Assembly (NCBI RefSeq): GCF_030123065.1
Contig: NZ_CP126093.1
Span: 2,174,001 to 2,238,000, forward strand
Source of the DNA: Neobacillus sp. DY30
GTDB lineage: Bacteria; Bacillota; Bacilli; Bacillales; Cytobacillaceae
Reading direction: 5' to 3'
Length of the DNA: 64,000 nucleotides
Shown: positions 1 through 10,707 of the stretch, in pieces
How positions within the stretch are numbered: position 1 is the first letter of the stretch
Layout of the letters: each line of letters starts with the position of its first letter
The notes under the pieces: generated by a model
Told to the model about the DNA's origin: nothing
The model's database searches: none
Seen by the model: the letters and a program-made list of their open reading frames with translations, nothing else
Made by a program: the position numbers and the translations under genes

Positions 1-776
<776 letters not shown>

Positions 777-790
777 GATAATAGAAAAAT

Positions 791-838
791 AAAAAAGCTA
801 GCAAGGTTGACCAATCGTTGACCTTGTTAGCTTTTTTA
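791..838 (+). terminator. Rho-independent terminator after the xylanase gene
   Basis: GC-containing stem (AAAAAGCTAGCAAGGT paired with ACCTTGTTAGCTTTTTT, with one G-T mismatch) followed by a T run, 15 bases after the stop codon. Confidence 0.8.
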
Positions 839-875
839 AGTTCTTATGAAAGAGTATATTTAACTAGCCTTACCC

Positions 876-1319
876 TCAATTATTGGCAGACAAATCTTTG
901 AGCATAAGAATATGGGGAATGCCATCTTCCATAAAGATATCAGATGAAGTCTGATAACCAAGTTTTTTATAAAAACCTTCTGCATGTGTTTGTCCATGTA
1001 ATTTAACCTTTGAGGCTCCCCGTTCTGACGCAATTTCTTCTAACGTGTTTATAATGGTTTTTCCAAGGCCGAATTTACGGTAAGGTTCGAGAATACAAAT
1101 TCTCTCTAATTTTCCTGCTCCATCGATAAACCTGATCCTTCCCGTTCCGACTGGTTGTTCATTGTATTGAACTAATATGTGTTCACAAAGTCCATTCAGT
1201 GTATCAAATTGATCAAATTCATCTTCCAGCGGTACGCCTTGTTCTTTTACAAATACTTCTTTTCGAATAGTAAATGCTGCTCTTAACTCTTCATCGGTTG
1301 TTACTCTTTTTGGATTCAT
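876..1319 (-). CDS. GNAT family N-acetyltransferase (YjcF/ElaA-like)
   Basis: 147-aa single-domain GNAT enzyme that should move an acetyl group from acetyl-CoA to an amine. Visible features are the N-terminal RKEVFVKEQGVP stretch typical of the YjcF/ElaA branch, the central strand LERICILEPYRKFGLGK containing the R/Q-x-x-G-x-G/A-like CoA loop, and AEGFYKKLGYQ near the C-terminus. AAAGGA lies about 9 bases before the ATG. It is convergent with the xylanase gene and divergent from the MarR gene. The substrate cannot be told from sequence. Confidence 0.85.
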   Translation of the reverse strand: MNPKRVTTDEELRAAFTIRKEVFVKEQGVPLEDEFDQFDTLNGLCEHILVQYNEQPVGTGRIRFIDGAGKLERICILEPYRKFGLGKTIINTLEEIASERGASKVKLHGQTHAEGFYKKLGYQTSSDIFMEDGIPHILMLKDLSANN

Positions 1320-1438
1320 TGTATCAGTCCTTTTTTATCCATCTTCATTTTGTTGCAAATGCAATAAAACTTGTGTATATTTAAATTATATCATTTTTAT
1401 AGTAAATGCAACAAAAAATATTGGTTAAGGAGTTCAAA

Positions 1439-1891
1439 ATGAAAGAAATATTACGTGAAATCGGAATGATCGCTAGGGCATTAGATTCTATCAGTAATAT
1501 CGAATTTAAAGAGTATGACCTAACAAAAGGGCAGTATTTGTACCTTGTTCGAATATGTGAAAACCCTGGAATCATTCAAGAGAAGTTAGCTGAGATGATA
1601 AAAGTAGATCGAACAACAGCAGCCCGGGCTATTAAGAAACTTGAAATGAATGGTTTTATTGAAAAGAAACTAGATGAACATAATCAGAAAATAAAAAGAC
1701 TTTTCTGTACTGAGAAAGGGAAAACTGTTTATCCTTTCATAAAAAGAGAGAATGATCATTCCAATAAGGTTGCTTTAGAGGGACTTACTAAATTGGAAGT
1801 GGAGACACTTTTTAATCTTCTTCAAAGAGTAAGGAAAAATGTAGAAGTGGATTGGGAATTTGTTAAAAAAGGTAACAAAAGAATTTATTGA
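1439..1891 (+). CDS. MarR family transcriptional regulator
   Basis: 150-aa winged-helix regulator. The recognition region reads EKLAEMIKVDRTTAARAIKKLEMNGFIEK (first part of the wHTH at about residues 48-75), followed by a basic wing. A frame opens 33 bases earlier, but TAAGGAG at 1425-1431 sits at proper spacing only for the ATG at 1439, so I use that start. It lies 27 bases upstream of paiA on the same strand and is probably co-transcribed, so it may control polyamine acetylation. The ligand is not deducible. Confidence 0.9.
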   Translation: MKEILREIGMIARALDSISNIEFKEYDLTKGQYLYLVRICENPGIIQEKLAEMIKVDRTTAARAIKKLEMNGFIEKKLDEHNQKIKRLFCTEKGKTVYPFIKRENDHSNKVALEGLTKLEVETLFNLLQRVRKNVEVDWEFVKKGNKRIY

Positions 1892-2437
<546 letters not shown>

Positions 2438-2490
2438 TGTGCTTTTCATGTAGAAAAGCATGTTTTTATTTAAGGATCTTGGTTTTATGG

Positions 2491-2717
2491 GCGTTATCCC
2501 GATGAGATAGTTCCCGTAATGAAGGGATATCGGTTATATCGACACTATCCCGTCCAGATTGTTACGTTAATTTTGGGTTCCTCTAATTATCGGCACTATC
2601 TAGGTCTGATTGTCCCGATAATTAGAAGCACCCAGTTTTACAGGTACTATCCGTTACAGATTGTTCCCATAATTAAAGGAGCCAATTTTTAACCGGCACT
2701 ATCCCGTCCTAATAGGC
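2491..2717 (+). repeat. Degenerate tandem array of palindromic units, period 51-52 bp (array A)
   Basis: Four to five diverged units. The landmark ACTATC (GTTATC in the first) occurs at 2493, 2544, 2595, 2646 and 2698, giving steps of 51, 51, 51 and 52. The third unit forms a clean dyad: CTAATTATCGG at 2582-2592 and CCGATAATTAG at 2615-2625, with further imperfect pairing inside (CACTATC/GATTGTC). It fills the gap between paiA and the FbpA-like gene, both on the + strand. It contains no open frame with an RBS. Confidence 0.75.
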
Positions 2718-2743
2718 CATTTTTTTAATTTTTTAATTCCTAC

Positions 2744-2772
2744 TTTACAGATAGGAATTATAAGTTTATAAT
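2744..2772 (+). promoter_or_regulatory. SigA-type promoter of the FbpA-like gene
   Basis: TTTACA (2744-2749), 17-base spacer, TATAAT (2767-2772), 63 bases before the start codon. Confidence 0.7.
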
Positions 2773-2835
2773 AAAGTTATCAAATAACAGTTGTATTCAA
2801 GGGAAAGACTTTCTAAATCTAAAGGAGTGTTTCTA

Positions 2836-3018
2836 ATGAGAAAAAATGATGAAAAAAAGCGGCAAAGACTTATTAATAAACTAATTTTCTTAAACGTATA
2901 TAATAAAGACGATCAACAGCTATATGACTTTTCACTATCAAAATTAGAATATGAGTATAGAAGATTTAAATTATCAAACCATCCACATGATGTATTTGGT
3001 TCTATTCAGTGGGTATAA
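2836..3018 (+). CDS. FbpA-like small basic protein (Fur-regulated basic protein family)
   Basis: 60-aa, Lys/Arg-rich protein beginning MRKNDEKKRQRLINKLIFLNVYN, followed by DQQLYDFSLSKLEYEYRRFK. This resembles the small FbpA family that in B. subtilis is made under iron limitation and is thought to help the iron-sparing response. An in-frame start lies 45 bases upstream, but AAAGGAG at 2821-2827 points to the ATG at 2836. I did not find a convincing Fur box at its promoter, so the regulatory link is inference from the family. Confidence 0.6.
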   Translation: MRKNDEKKRQRLINKLIFLNVYNKDDQQLYDFSLSKLEYEYRRFKLSNHPHDVFGSIQWV

Positions 3019-3030
3019 AATAAATGGTTA

Positions 3031-3068
3031 AGACTGCATGGTGTTTTTACACCTGCAGTTTTTTTTTT
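3031..3068 (+). terminator. Terminator after the FbpA-like gene
   Basis: AGACTGCATGGTGT pairs with ACACCTGCAGTT (one bulge), followed by a long T run. Confidence 0.75.
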
Positions 3069-3122
3069 CAAAGGAAATAATCACTTGGGTGTTGGAAATC
3101 TATGGATTTTGTTACAAATTTG

Positions 3123-3145
3123 TGATTATTATGGATAATTTATCA
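3123..3145 (+). promoter_or_regulatory. Dyad upstream of katG, candidate PerR/Fur-type operator
   Basis: 23-bp inverted repeat running from TGATTATTAT to ATAATTTATCA, centred at 3134, with mismatched pairs at only three positions around the axis. AT-rich dyads of this kind are bound by Fur-family regulators, and PerR controls catalases in Bacilli. The fit to the strict 7-1-7 PerR box is only about 8 of 14, so the assignment is tentative. Confidence 0.35.
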
Positions 3146-3241
3146 AATTTTAGTAATAGCCTAGTAGAATAAAAATAGAATAGTTATTGTCAGAAGTTTG
3201 TATATTTTTGACCACTAGAAAGGATAATTATTTGTTCCTGA

Positions 3242-5476
<2,235 letters not shown>

Positions 5477-5509
5477 AGGTAAAACCATTGTAATTTTCTA
5501 GTAATAACC

Positions 5510-5587
5510 AAGTGCCTGTCATTACCCGATATTGTCGATTTCACCTCGATATGATTCGGTTAGTGCCAGGCACTTTCATTTTTTTTG
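5510..5587 (+). terminator. Terminator-like hairpin after katG
   Basis: AAGTGCCTG (5510-5518) pairs with CAGGCACTT across a roughly 45-base loop, followed by CATTTTTTTT. The GTGCCTGGCACTT type of hairpin recurs in Bacillus genomes. Confidence 0.55.
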
Positions 5588-5627
5588 CCCTAAAACATGC
5601 TAGTGACCAGCTTGGAGTTTTAAGGAT

Positions 5628-5654
5628 ATAAAAAACGCCATAAAAAATGGCGTT
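5628..5654 (-). terminator. Terminator of the Asn-rich small gene
   Basis: On the minus strand AACGCCAT and ATGGCGTT pair around a five-base loop and are followed by a T run (the A run at 5630-5635 on the + strand). Confidence 0.75.
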
Positions 5655-5660
5655 GTATAC

Positions 5661-5825
5661 TTATTGGCTGTTTCTATTGCGATTTCTATTTTGACCGTTG
5701 TTTCGATCATCAGGAGTAACTGCATCAACAACATTTTCGAGAGCTTGACCAATCTTGTCCATAATTCCATTATCATTGTTATTTTCGCGATTATTATTTC
5801 CTTGACGATTATTTTGATTATCCAA
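5661..5825 (-). CDS. Asn/Gln/Arg-rich 54-aa small protein (TTG start)
   Basis: Reading the minus strand gives a 54-codon frame that starts with TTG (5825-5823), seven bases after a strong GGAGGTGAT, and ends in TAA just before a good terminator. The product begins MDNQNNRQGNNNRENNN, has a short ordinary segment (IMDKIGQALENVVDAVTPDD) in the middle, and ends NNGQNRNRNRNSQ. It has no membrane segment and no Cys. I do not recognise the family. The polar, low-complexity ends resemble small spore-associated or surface proteins. The RBS, terminator and intact frame make it likely real. Confidence 0.6.
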   Translation of the reverse strand: MDNQNNRQGNNNRENNNDNGIMDKIGQALENVVDAVTPDDRNNGQNRNRNRNSQ

Positions 5826-5942
5826 TTTTATCACCTCCAAATAATAGAGTGCGCAATTTTTAGAAATTCAACCTGATAAATCCAAAAATAAACATCAAAT
5901 AAGGGCCTTCTGAGATGATGAAGAATAGAAATGATTGTAATA

Positions 5943-5969
5943 AAAACCAATATGCGATATATTGGTTTT
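5943..5969 (+). promoter_or_regulatory. Perfect dyad, candidate auto-operator of the GntR gene
   Basis: AAAACCAATAT (5943-5953), five bases, ATATTGGTTTT (5959-5969): perfect 11-bp arms directly before the chosen start. A further half-site AAAACCAATT lies at 5987-5996. Operators of GntR regulators are usually such dyads, so auto-regulation is inferred. Confidence 0.5.
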
Positions 5970-6635
5970 ATGGAAAATAATATGATAAAACCAATTAAGC
6001 GCTTGTCGTTAAGAGATGAAGTCTATCAAACGTTAAAAAAATCCATCATTAACCTGGAGTTAAAACCCGAAGAACGCTTAAGTGACAAAGAATTAGCTGA
6101 GAAGTTTGGAATTAGCCGCACTCCAGTTAGAGAAGCACTTAAACGACTTGAAGATGAAGGACTGGTTGAGTCAATTCCAGGATCATCTACCCGGGTAGCA
6201 CCATTAAAATTAGAGGAGGCGAAACATGCGTTTACTGTTGTAGCAGCTTTACATGCATTAGCTGCCCGCCTTGCAAGTCCTTTATTGAAGGAGAAGGATA
6301 TTGAAGAAATAGAGCTTAGTAATCAAACTTTGAGACTAGCTATTGAAAATGGTGATGTGATTAAAGCAATTGAGGCAGATGGATCTTTTCACAAGGTTTT
6401 CCTGGACGCGGCTGAGAACCCTGAAATTGCATTAGCGTTGGAACGTATCGTCCCGAAAATCCAGCGTCTAGAAATCTCACAATTTATTTCAGTTAAAGGG
6501 TTAAAATCCGTAGAACAGCACAACCAAATAATTTCAGCCTGTAAAAATCATGAGCATGAAAAAGTAGTACGTCTTGTAGAAGATAACTGGCTTAGTCTTG
6601 GCGAACTGTTATCACAGCAAATGGGGCCGAGGTGA
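5970..6635 (+). CDS. GntR family transcriptional regulator, FCD subfamily
   Basis: About 220 aa. The N-terminal winged helix reads LRDEVYQTLKKSI, then LSDKELAEKFGISRTPVREALKRLEDEGLVE. An alpha-helical FCD ligand-binding domain follows, with DGSFHKVFLDAAENPEI and a late H that usually bind a metal and an organic acid. Several in-frame starts exist (5931, 5952, 5970, 5982), none with a strong RBS. I chose 5970 because a perfect dyad ends at 5969 and would otherwise lie in coding sequence. It overlaps or abuts the next transporter gene, so both are co-transcribed and the transporter is the likely target. Confidence 0.88.
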   Translation: MENNMIKPIKRLSLRDEVYQTLKKSIINLELKPEERLSDKELAEKFGISRTPVREALKRLEDEGLVESIPGSSTRVAPLKLEEAKHAFTVVAALHALAARLASPLLKEKDIEEIELSNQTLRLAIENGDVIKAIEADGSFHKVFLDAAENPEIALALERIVPKIQRLEISQFISVKGLKSVEQHNQIISACKNHEHEKVVRLVEDNWLSLGELLSQQMGPR

Positions 6636-6640
6636 GTTCA

Positions 6641-7615
6641 GTGAAATCAATCGTAATCGGAATTTGTGCTGCCTTCTTTTTTGCATTTACATTTGTTCTT
6701 AACGCTTCCATGGAGTTGTCTGGAGGCAGCTGGATTTGGAGTGCTTCGCTCCGATACATTTTTATGGTGCCATTTCTTTTGTGTATTGTCATCATAAGGA
6801 AAAACCTGCGGCCGCTAGTAACAGAAATGAAAGCAAAACCAGGAAAATGGCTGATATGGAGCTTTGTTGGCTTCGGATTATTTTATGCCCCTTTATGTTT
6901 TGCAGCTGCATACTCACCAGGCTGGTTAATTGCCGGTACATGGCAAATAACAATCATTTCGGGCGCATTACTGGCACCGTTATTTTTTGTAACGATACAT
7001 ACAAAGAATGGTCCATTACAGACAAGAGGAAAAATTCCCTTTAGAGGGCTTATCATGTCTATGATCATTTTGTTAGGTATTGTTCTCATGCAGATGGAAC
7101 ATGCAAAGCAGCTTTCACTTGAGAATGTGTTATTAGGTGTCGTTCCGATTCTAATCGCCTCATTTGCCTATCCTTTAGGAAATCGTAAAATGATGGATGT
7201 ATGTGAAGGGCGGTTAGATGCATATCAACGCGTGTTAGGAATGACATTAGCAAGTCTTCCATTCTGGCTTTTACTTTCACTCTACGGCTTGTTTACCGTT
7301 GGAGTACCTAGTGGCGGGCAAAGTCTTCAATCCTTATTGGTGGCACTTTCTTCAGGTGTCATTGCAACGGTCTTATTTTTTGCGGCCACAGATATGGTAA
7401 GAGGAAATATGCAAAAGTTAGCAGCAGTTGAAGCAACACAATCAATGGAAGTGGTTTTTGCATTAGTTGGGGAACTGTTATTTTTATCCATTGCTTTTCC
7501 AACCCTGTTATCATGGATCGGTATTTTTGTTGTCATCTTAGGGATGATTTTGCATAGCTATGTATCAAATAGAAAAGTGGAACATCATTTAAATCAGTCA
7601 GTGAACATAAACTAA
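6641..7615 (+). CDS. DMT-superfamily multidrug/metabolite exporter
   Basis: About 324 aa with roughly ten hydrophobic segments spread along the chain, in the pattern of two repeated EamA-like halves (the family often labelled multidrug resistance efflux transporter). A GTG at 6632 overlaps the GntR stop codon as GTGA, but GAGGTGA (6629-6635) has correct spacing only for the GTG at 6641. The pairing with an FCD-type GntR regulator suggests the ligand is an organic acid or similar small molecule. The substrate is unknown. Confidence 0.8.
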   Translation: MKSIVIGICAAFFFAFTFVLNASMELSGGSWIWSASLRYIFMVPFLLCIVIIRKNLRPLVTEMKAKPGKWLIWSFVGFGLFYAPLCFAAAYSPGWLIAGTWQITIISGALLAPLFFVTIHTKNGPLQTRGKIPFRGLIMSMIILLGIVLMQMEHAKQLSLENVLLGVVPILIASFAYPLGNRKMMDVCEGRLDAYQRVLGMTLASLPFWLLLSLYGLFTVGVPSGGQSLQSLLVALSSGVIATVLFFAATDMVRGNMQKLAAVEATQSMEVVFALVGELLFLSIAFPTLLSWIGIFVVILGMILHSYVSNRKVEHHLNQSVNIN

Positions 7616-7676
7616 GTGGCAATGCTGAGAGTAAAGGGTTCCATTTTAAGGTGCTTTATTATAAGAAACAAGAATT

Positions 7677-7703
7677 GGCGTATGAATTGGCATACGTCTT
7701 TTT
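7677..7703 (+). terminator. Terminator after the exporter gene
   Basis: GGCGTATG pairs with CATACGTC, followed by TTTTTT. Confidence 0.65.
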
Positions 7704-7739
7704 TATGTTGAGGGCTCAGGTTAAGCACAGGAGCTGATA

Positions 7740-7932
7740 AATAGACGGAAAAGTTCCGCTTAATAAGTAAACATTATCAAAAAAGGCTTAAATAGACGGA
7801 GAGATTCCGCCTATTGACTAGAAAAACGTGAAATATGGTGGATTTTTTTTTGCATAAGCGGAAAATCTCCGCTTAAATACCCCGAAACGAGCTCATTTCT
7901 ACATTTAACCGGAAAGTCTCCGCTTATTTTAC
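7740..7932 (+). repeat. Tandem palindromic array B, unit step 51 bp
   Basis: Four palindromes of the form TAAGCGGA-AAATC-TCCGCTTA or close variants start at about 7742, 7793, 7855 and 7906 (steps 51, 62, 51). The arms are conserved, while the approximately 30-base sequence between units is not. It lies between the exporter gene and the 111-aa gene, both on the + strand. No supported gene is here. Confidence 0.75.
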
Positions 7933-8018
7933 TTTTGCTAGTTACTCGAAAAAGGATGTTACTTGTAGGTTCGAATTCATTTAAGTATCTTACCACGTGA
8001 CAAAAACAGCTGTTAATA

Positions 8019-8066
8019 AGGCAAAACCGTTTCCTTTGAAAAAGGGTAGAGGGTTTTGCCTATTTT
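8019..8066 (+). terminator. Terminator-like hairpin before the SinR-type promoter
   Basis: AGGCAAAACC (8019-8028) and GGTTTTGCCT (8052-8061) pair perfectly, followed by ATTTTT. It probably insulates the following promoter from upstream transcription. Confidence 0.6.
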
Positions 8067-8071
8067 TGCAC

Positions 8072-8100
8072 TTGATTGTTCTTAATTAAGAACCTATAAT
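8072..8100 (+). promoter_or_regulatory. Promoter with a SinR-type operator filling the spacer
   Basis: TTGATT (8072-8077), exactly 17 bases, TATAAT (8095-8100). The spacer is occupied by the perfect palindrome GTTCTTAATTAAGAAC (8078-8093). SinR binds inverted GTTCT half-sites separated by six bases (GTTCT-N6-AGAAC), which is the geometry here. A repressor on this site would block RNA polymerase. Confidence 0.6.
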
Positions 8101-8138
8101 AATTATGAATTGTAAAAAAATGGAGGTGGGATGTTTTC

Positions 8139-8474
8139 ATGAGACGTCAGGAGGTTGTTATTTATGCAAGTACATATGATTCCAAGAATGATGAAGGAAA
8201 AGTTGTTCAAGTTGGAGAAATTCATATTCTAAGTAAAAAACAAGCTTCTTCTAGCGAAAAAGGTGTTTCCAACGGTCACAGAATCGCTCAAGTAGAAGTA
8301 CCATTTGAAGTGGCTCAAAGAATTATTGGGCAAGTACCAGCTGTTTGTGAGATTGAATATGAAATTACTGTAGTAAATAAAGCGCTTGTACTTCTTCCGA
8401 AAAACGTACAAGTTTTGAAAGAAATCGAGCGTTTAAATGTATTAGAGGAGGCCAATTATATCAGCGTAATTTGA
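8139..8474 (+). CDS. Conserved-looking hypothetical protein, 111 aa, under a SinR-type promoter
   Basis: Starts MRRQEVVIYASTYDSKNDEG after a strong GGAGGTGGG. It is rich in Val, Ile and Glu with alternating hydrophobic residues, suggesting a small beta-rich cytoplasmic domain. It has no Cys-pair motif, signal peptide or membrane helix. I do not recognise the family. It is transcribed alone, from a near-consensus promoter whose spacer is a SinR-type palindrome, and ends at a terminator. A SinI-like gene lies next to it on the other strand, so a role linked to the biofilm/sporulation switch is possible but only inferred from context. Confidence 0.75.
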   Translation: MRRQEVVIYASTYDSKNDEGKVVQVGEIHILSKKQASSSEKGVSNGHRIAQVEVPFEVAQRIIGQVPAVCEIEYEITVVNKALVLLPKNVQVLKEIERLNVLEEANYISVI

Positions 8475-8486
8475 TGGTAACTCGGA

Positions 8487-8519
8487 ACAAAGCAGGGCTA
8501 TCCCAATCTGCTTTGTTTC
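8487..8519 (+). terminator. Terminator of the 111-aa gene
   Basis: ACAAAGCAG pairs with CTGCTTTGT around a 12-base loop, followed by TTCTT. Confidence 0.7.
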
Positions 8520-8529
8520 TTGGCGGTAT

Positions 8530-8553
8530 TAAAAAAGACCTCAGCATAAGGTC
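8530..8553 (-). terminator. Terminator of the SinI-like gene
   Basis: On the minus strand GACCT and AGGTC pair and are followed by TTTTTT. The stem starts right at the stop codon. Confidence 0.65.
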
Positions 8554-8675
8554 TACGAAGATTCATTGAGGAAACTCCTGATTTCATCAAAAGAAATTCC
8601 CAAATTTCGTGCTTCAACGATTAGTTCTAACCATTCTTGATCAAGCTCTTTTTCACCTTGCAAAGCTGATTCCAT
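8553..8675 (-). CDS. SinI-like antirepressor, 40 aa
   Basis: A 40-codon frame with ATG at 8675-8673 and TAG at 8555-8553. The core ELDQEWLELIVEARNLGI is nearly the same as the B. subtilis SinI helix that pairs with SinR (ELDQEWVELMVEAKEANI from memory), and FDEIRSFL completes the SinI domain. SinI titrates the biofilm repressor SinR. AGGAGG lies 13 bases before the ATG, slightly far, so an upstream ATT start cannot be excluded. No SinR gene is in the window, so this is either an orphan paralogue or acts on a distant SinR. Confidence 0.85.
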   Translation of the reverse strand: MESALQGEKELDQEWLELIVEARNLGISFDEIRSFLNESS

Positions 8676-8752
8676 AATAATTATGTATCCTCCTAAAATA
8701 ACAGAAAATTTTAGTTAAAACCATTAGATTTCACAACAAGAGTCTGGTGTGA

Positions 8753-8941
8753 TTATTCATCACTAAAGAGTTTTGATGCACATTTCTTACAAGTTACCTT
8801 ACCGACCTCAACAAACTTAATTTGTTTAAGTGTTTTCCTTTTAATAACCAGATCAGAATGATACTTTAGGCCACATGCACAAGAATTTAAATCTTTTACA
8901 ATATGAACCTTCTTTTTCTTTTCAATAAGTGGATATAACAT
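8753..8941 (-). CDS. Small putative zinc-ribbon protein, 62 aa
   Basis: Basic protein with two Cys pairs, CACG near residue 21 and CKKC near residue 53, spaced like a zinc ribbon. It starts MLYPLIEKKKKVHIVKDL. AAAGG lies nine bases before the ATG. A palindrome of the SinR type (8967-8982) sits just upstream on this strand. It could be a small nucleic-acid-binding or regulatory protein. I do not recognise a named family. Confidence 0.6.
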   Translation of the reverse strand: MLYPLIEKKKKVHIVKDLNSCACGLKYHSDLVIKRKTLKQIKFVEVGKVTCKKCASKLFSDE

Positions 8942-8966
8942 TCTTTCACGCCTTTATAAAAAAAAT

Positions 8967-8982
8967 GTTCTTAATTCAGAAC
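8967..8982 (-). promoter_or_regulatory. SinR-type operator upstream of the zinc-ribbon gene
   Basis: GTTCTTAATTCAGAAC: the same GTTCT-N6-AGAAC geometry as the site at 8078-8093, with one asymmetric base. On the minus strand it overlaps a weak -35, and a TATAAA -10 lies at 8953-8958. Confidence 0.5.
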
Positions 8983-9120
8983 TTCTCTTGTTGTAATTGT
9001 AAGATAATTGCTAGAATTTGTAAATATTTTTCGGTAAAAATACCCAAATAAAACGGAATTAGATTGTGACTTTCGAAATATATATAGGTGCTTTGATTCA
9101 TATTAATGTCCCAAAAGCCA

Positions 9121-9167
9121 AAAAAGACTGACCTCAAAAGTAATTTTTACTTTTAAGGTCAGTCTTT
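9121..9167 (-). terminator. Strong terminator of the carboxypeptidase gene
   Basis: AAAGACTGACCT (9123-9134) pairs with AGGTCAGTCTTT (9156-9167), and the arms extend inward. A T run follows on the minus strand. Confidence 0.85.
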
Positions 9168-9172
9168 GCTCG

Positions 9173-10480
9173 TTAATCCCTAGTCGTAGGATCTTCAATT
9201 CTATTCGTTGATTCTGGGATGGCGTCATAAATTGCAGGGTCCACATCATGAATCGATCCGTCTGCAAGCCCTTTAAATACCTCAAATAATGGTACTTTTA
9301 CGGTTTCCTTTAGCATGCCGGCTTGTTTTTGTCCAAGTGTCTGACTTTGTCCTTTTATTTCAATCAGCATGATAGCAGCGTCATTTAAAGCAAACGCTCC
9401 GAGCGCTGTACCTGGAAGGTTAACATCAGGATATTTCTGAATGGCTCCATAATGCGAGTTCCCTCTTTGAAGAGCAAGATTGGCCAGTGCGTTCACTTGT
9501 TTACCCAGCTTTAATACGTCCGCATCTACTTCATAGTGATTGCCTGTAAAAGGATCTGTGTAAGGATCTGCCACTACAGCAGCTACTTGAACTGGAACAG
9601 ATCTATTGTCCTCATCGGAAAGGGTATTGAATCCGCGGTGGTGAACATCTACAAAAACATCAGGTTTAAAGTCTTTAAATACTTTTGTCACCGTACGTGC
9701 TTCGGCAGTAACATAGAAACCGCCATAATTGCTATTATTGGTTGCTCTATTATTCAAGAAATCAGCAATTTCAACTGGATCTTCATTTTCCACTCTAAAA
9801 TCTAAATTCGGATTGTAGTCGCGGTTTTGGTCGTAACCAGGAATTCCATACACCACACGGCCCTCATTTGCCTGGCCTCTTTCACTGCCATCAGCATTAT
9901 AGTACCAAGGAGCCAAGGTACCTGCAGGTAGATTTATATTTTCTGGAAGCCAGGTTTGGTGTGTATAACGAGTAGGGTACCATTTCCCTTCGAATGTATT
10001 ATCTGATCCTTCAGGATTAATTCTTGGCATAATCCAAATGGACACATTTTCTAGTATTTCATCAATTTCCTGTCCGCCGCTAGATAGTTTTTTAATGATA
10101 TCAATGGCAGCCTCGGTTCCAATTTGTTCGTTGCCATGAATTTGCGTCGTAATTAAAATTCTTTTTTTATTTGGATCTGCATCGCCGAATTTAACAAGGT
10201 ACAATGGATCGCCTTTTTCTGCTTCGGTTTTATATCCATCTAATGTATGGTTAGAATAACCGACAACTTCTAACTTCATTTTCCCTTTAGACGATGCTTC
10301 TAGTTTCTGCAGAGTATTGGTTAGTTCCGCATTTGACATGTAACTTGATAAAGAGATATTTTGTTCTCCCTCGATGTAAGGTCCGTTTGGATTTGATTGA
10401 GGTCCGGCAAATGCTGTGGATGAAAGTGTCATCGTTAATGCCATGGCGGCTGGGATAACAGCCTTTGAAAACCTTTTCAT
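9173..10480 (-). CDS. Exported M14-family zinc carboxypeptidase
   Basis: 435-aa metallopeptidase. An N-terminal signal peptide (MKRFSKAVIPAAMALTMTLS) ends at a likely cut after AFA (residue 25), so the enzyme acts outside the membrane. Zinc ligands H115 and E118 lie in QIHGNEQIG, and the third His is in VDVHHRGF. The catalytic Glu is probably the one in LIEIKG near the C-terminus. The long insertion between the motifs and the short C-terminal tail are unremarkable. It is transcribed alone, with its own terminator. The substrate (peptide or murein stem) is not deducible. Confidence 0.9.
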   Translation of the reverse strand: MKRFSKAVIPAAMALTMTLSSTAFAGPQSNPNGPYIEGEQNISLSSYMSNAELTNTLQKLEASSKGKMKLEVVGYSNHTLDGYKTEAEKGDPLYLVKFGDADPNKKRILITTQIHGNEQIGTEAAIDIIKKLSSGGQEIDEILENVSIWIMPRINPEGSDNTFEGKWYPTRYTHQTWLPENINLPAGTLAPWYYNADGSERGQANEGRVVYGIPGYDQNRDYNPNLDFRVENEDPVEIADFLNNRATNNSNYGGFYVTAEARTVTKVFKDFKPDVFVDVHHRGFNTLSDEDNRSVPVQVAAVVADPYTDPFTGNHYEVDADVLKLGKQVNALANLALQRGNSHYGAIQKYPDVNLPGTALGAFALNDAAIMLIEIKGQSQTLGQKQAGMLKETVKVPLFEVFKGLADGSIHDVDPAIYDAIPESTNRIEDPTTRD

Positions 10481-10707
10481 AGAATTTTCCCCCTAGTATG
10501 TAATAGCTGCAATTTTATTTCGGGTGTAGAAATAAAACGCAGTTAATTAGTATATTACCAAGGAAAATGTTTTGATTACACTGAAAAATTGCTATATTTA
10601 GGAAAATGAATCATTAGCCCTTATCTGCACCTTCATTCCAGACAATATTACCCAATGTTATCTATTAAAAAGATGGGCTTTTTTTCCTGTTTTTACGAAC
10701 ATTTCTA

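Noticed and set aside
5664..5876. 70-codon plus-strand Ile-rich frame
   Set aside because: Antisense to the Asn-rich small gene; Asn codons read backwards give Ile/Val. No RBS before its ATG.
7811..7996. 61-codon minus-strand frame
   Set aside because: Runs through repeat array B, without an RBS.
8078..8093. LexA-type SOS box
   Set aside because: LexA sites in Bacilli are GAAC-N4-GTTC; this palindrome has the halves in the opposite order (GTTCT-N6-AGAAC), which fits SinR.
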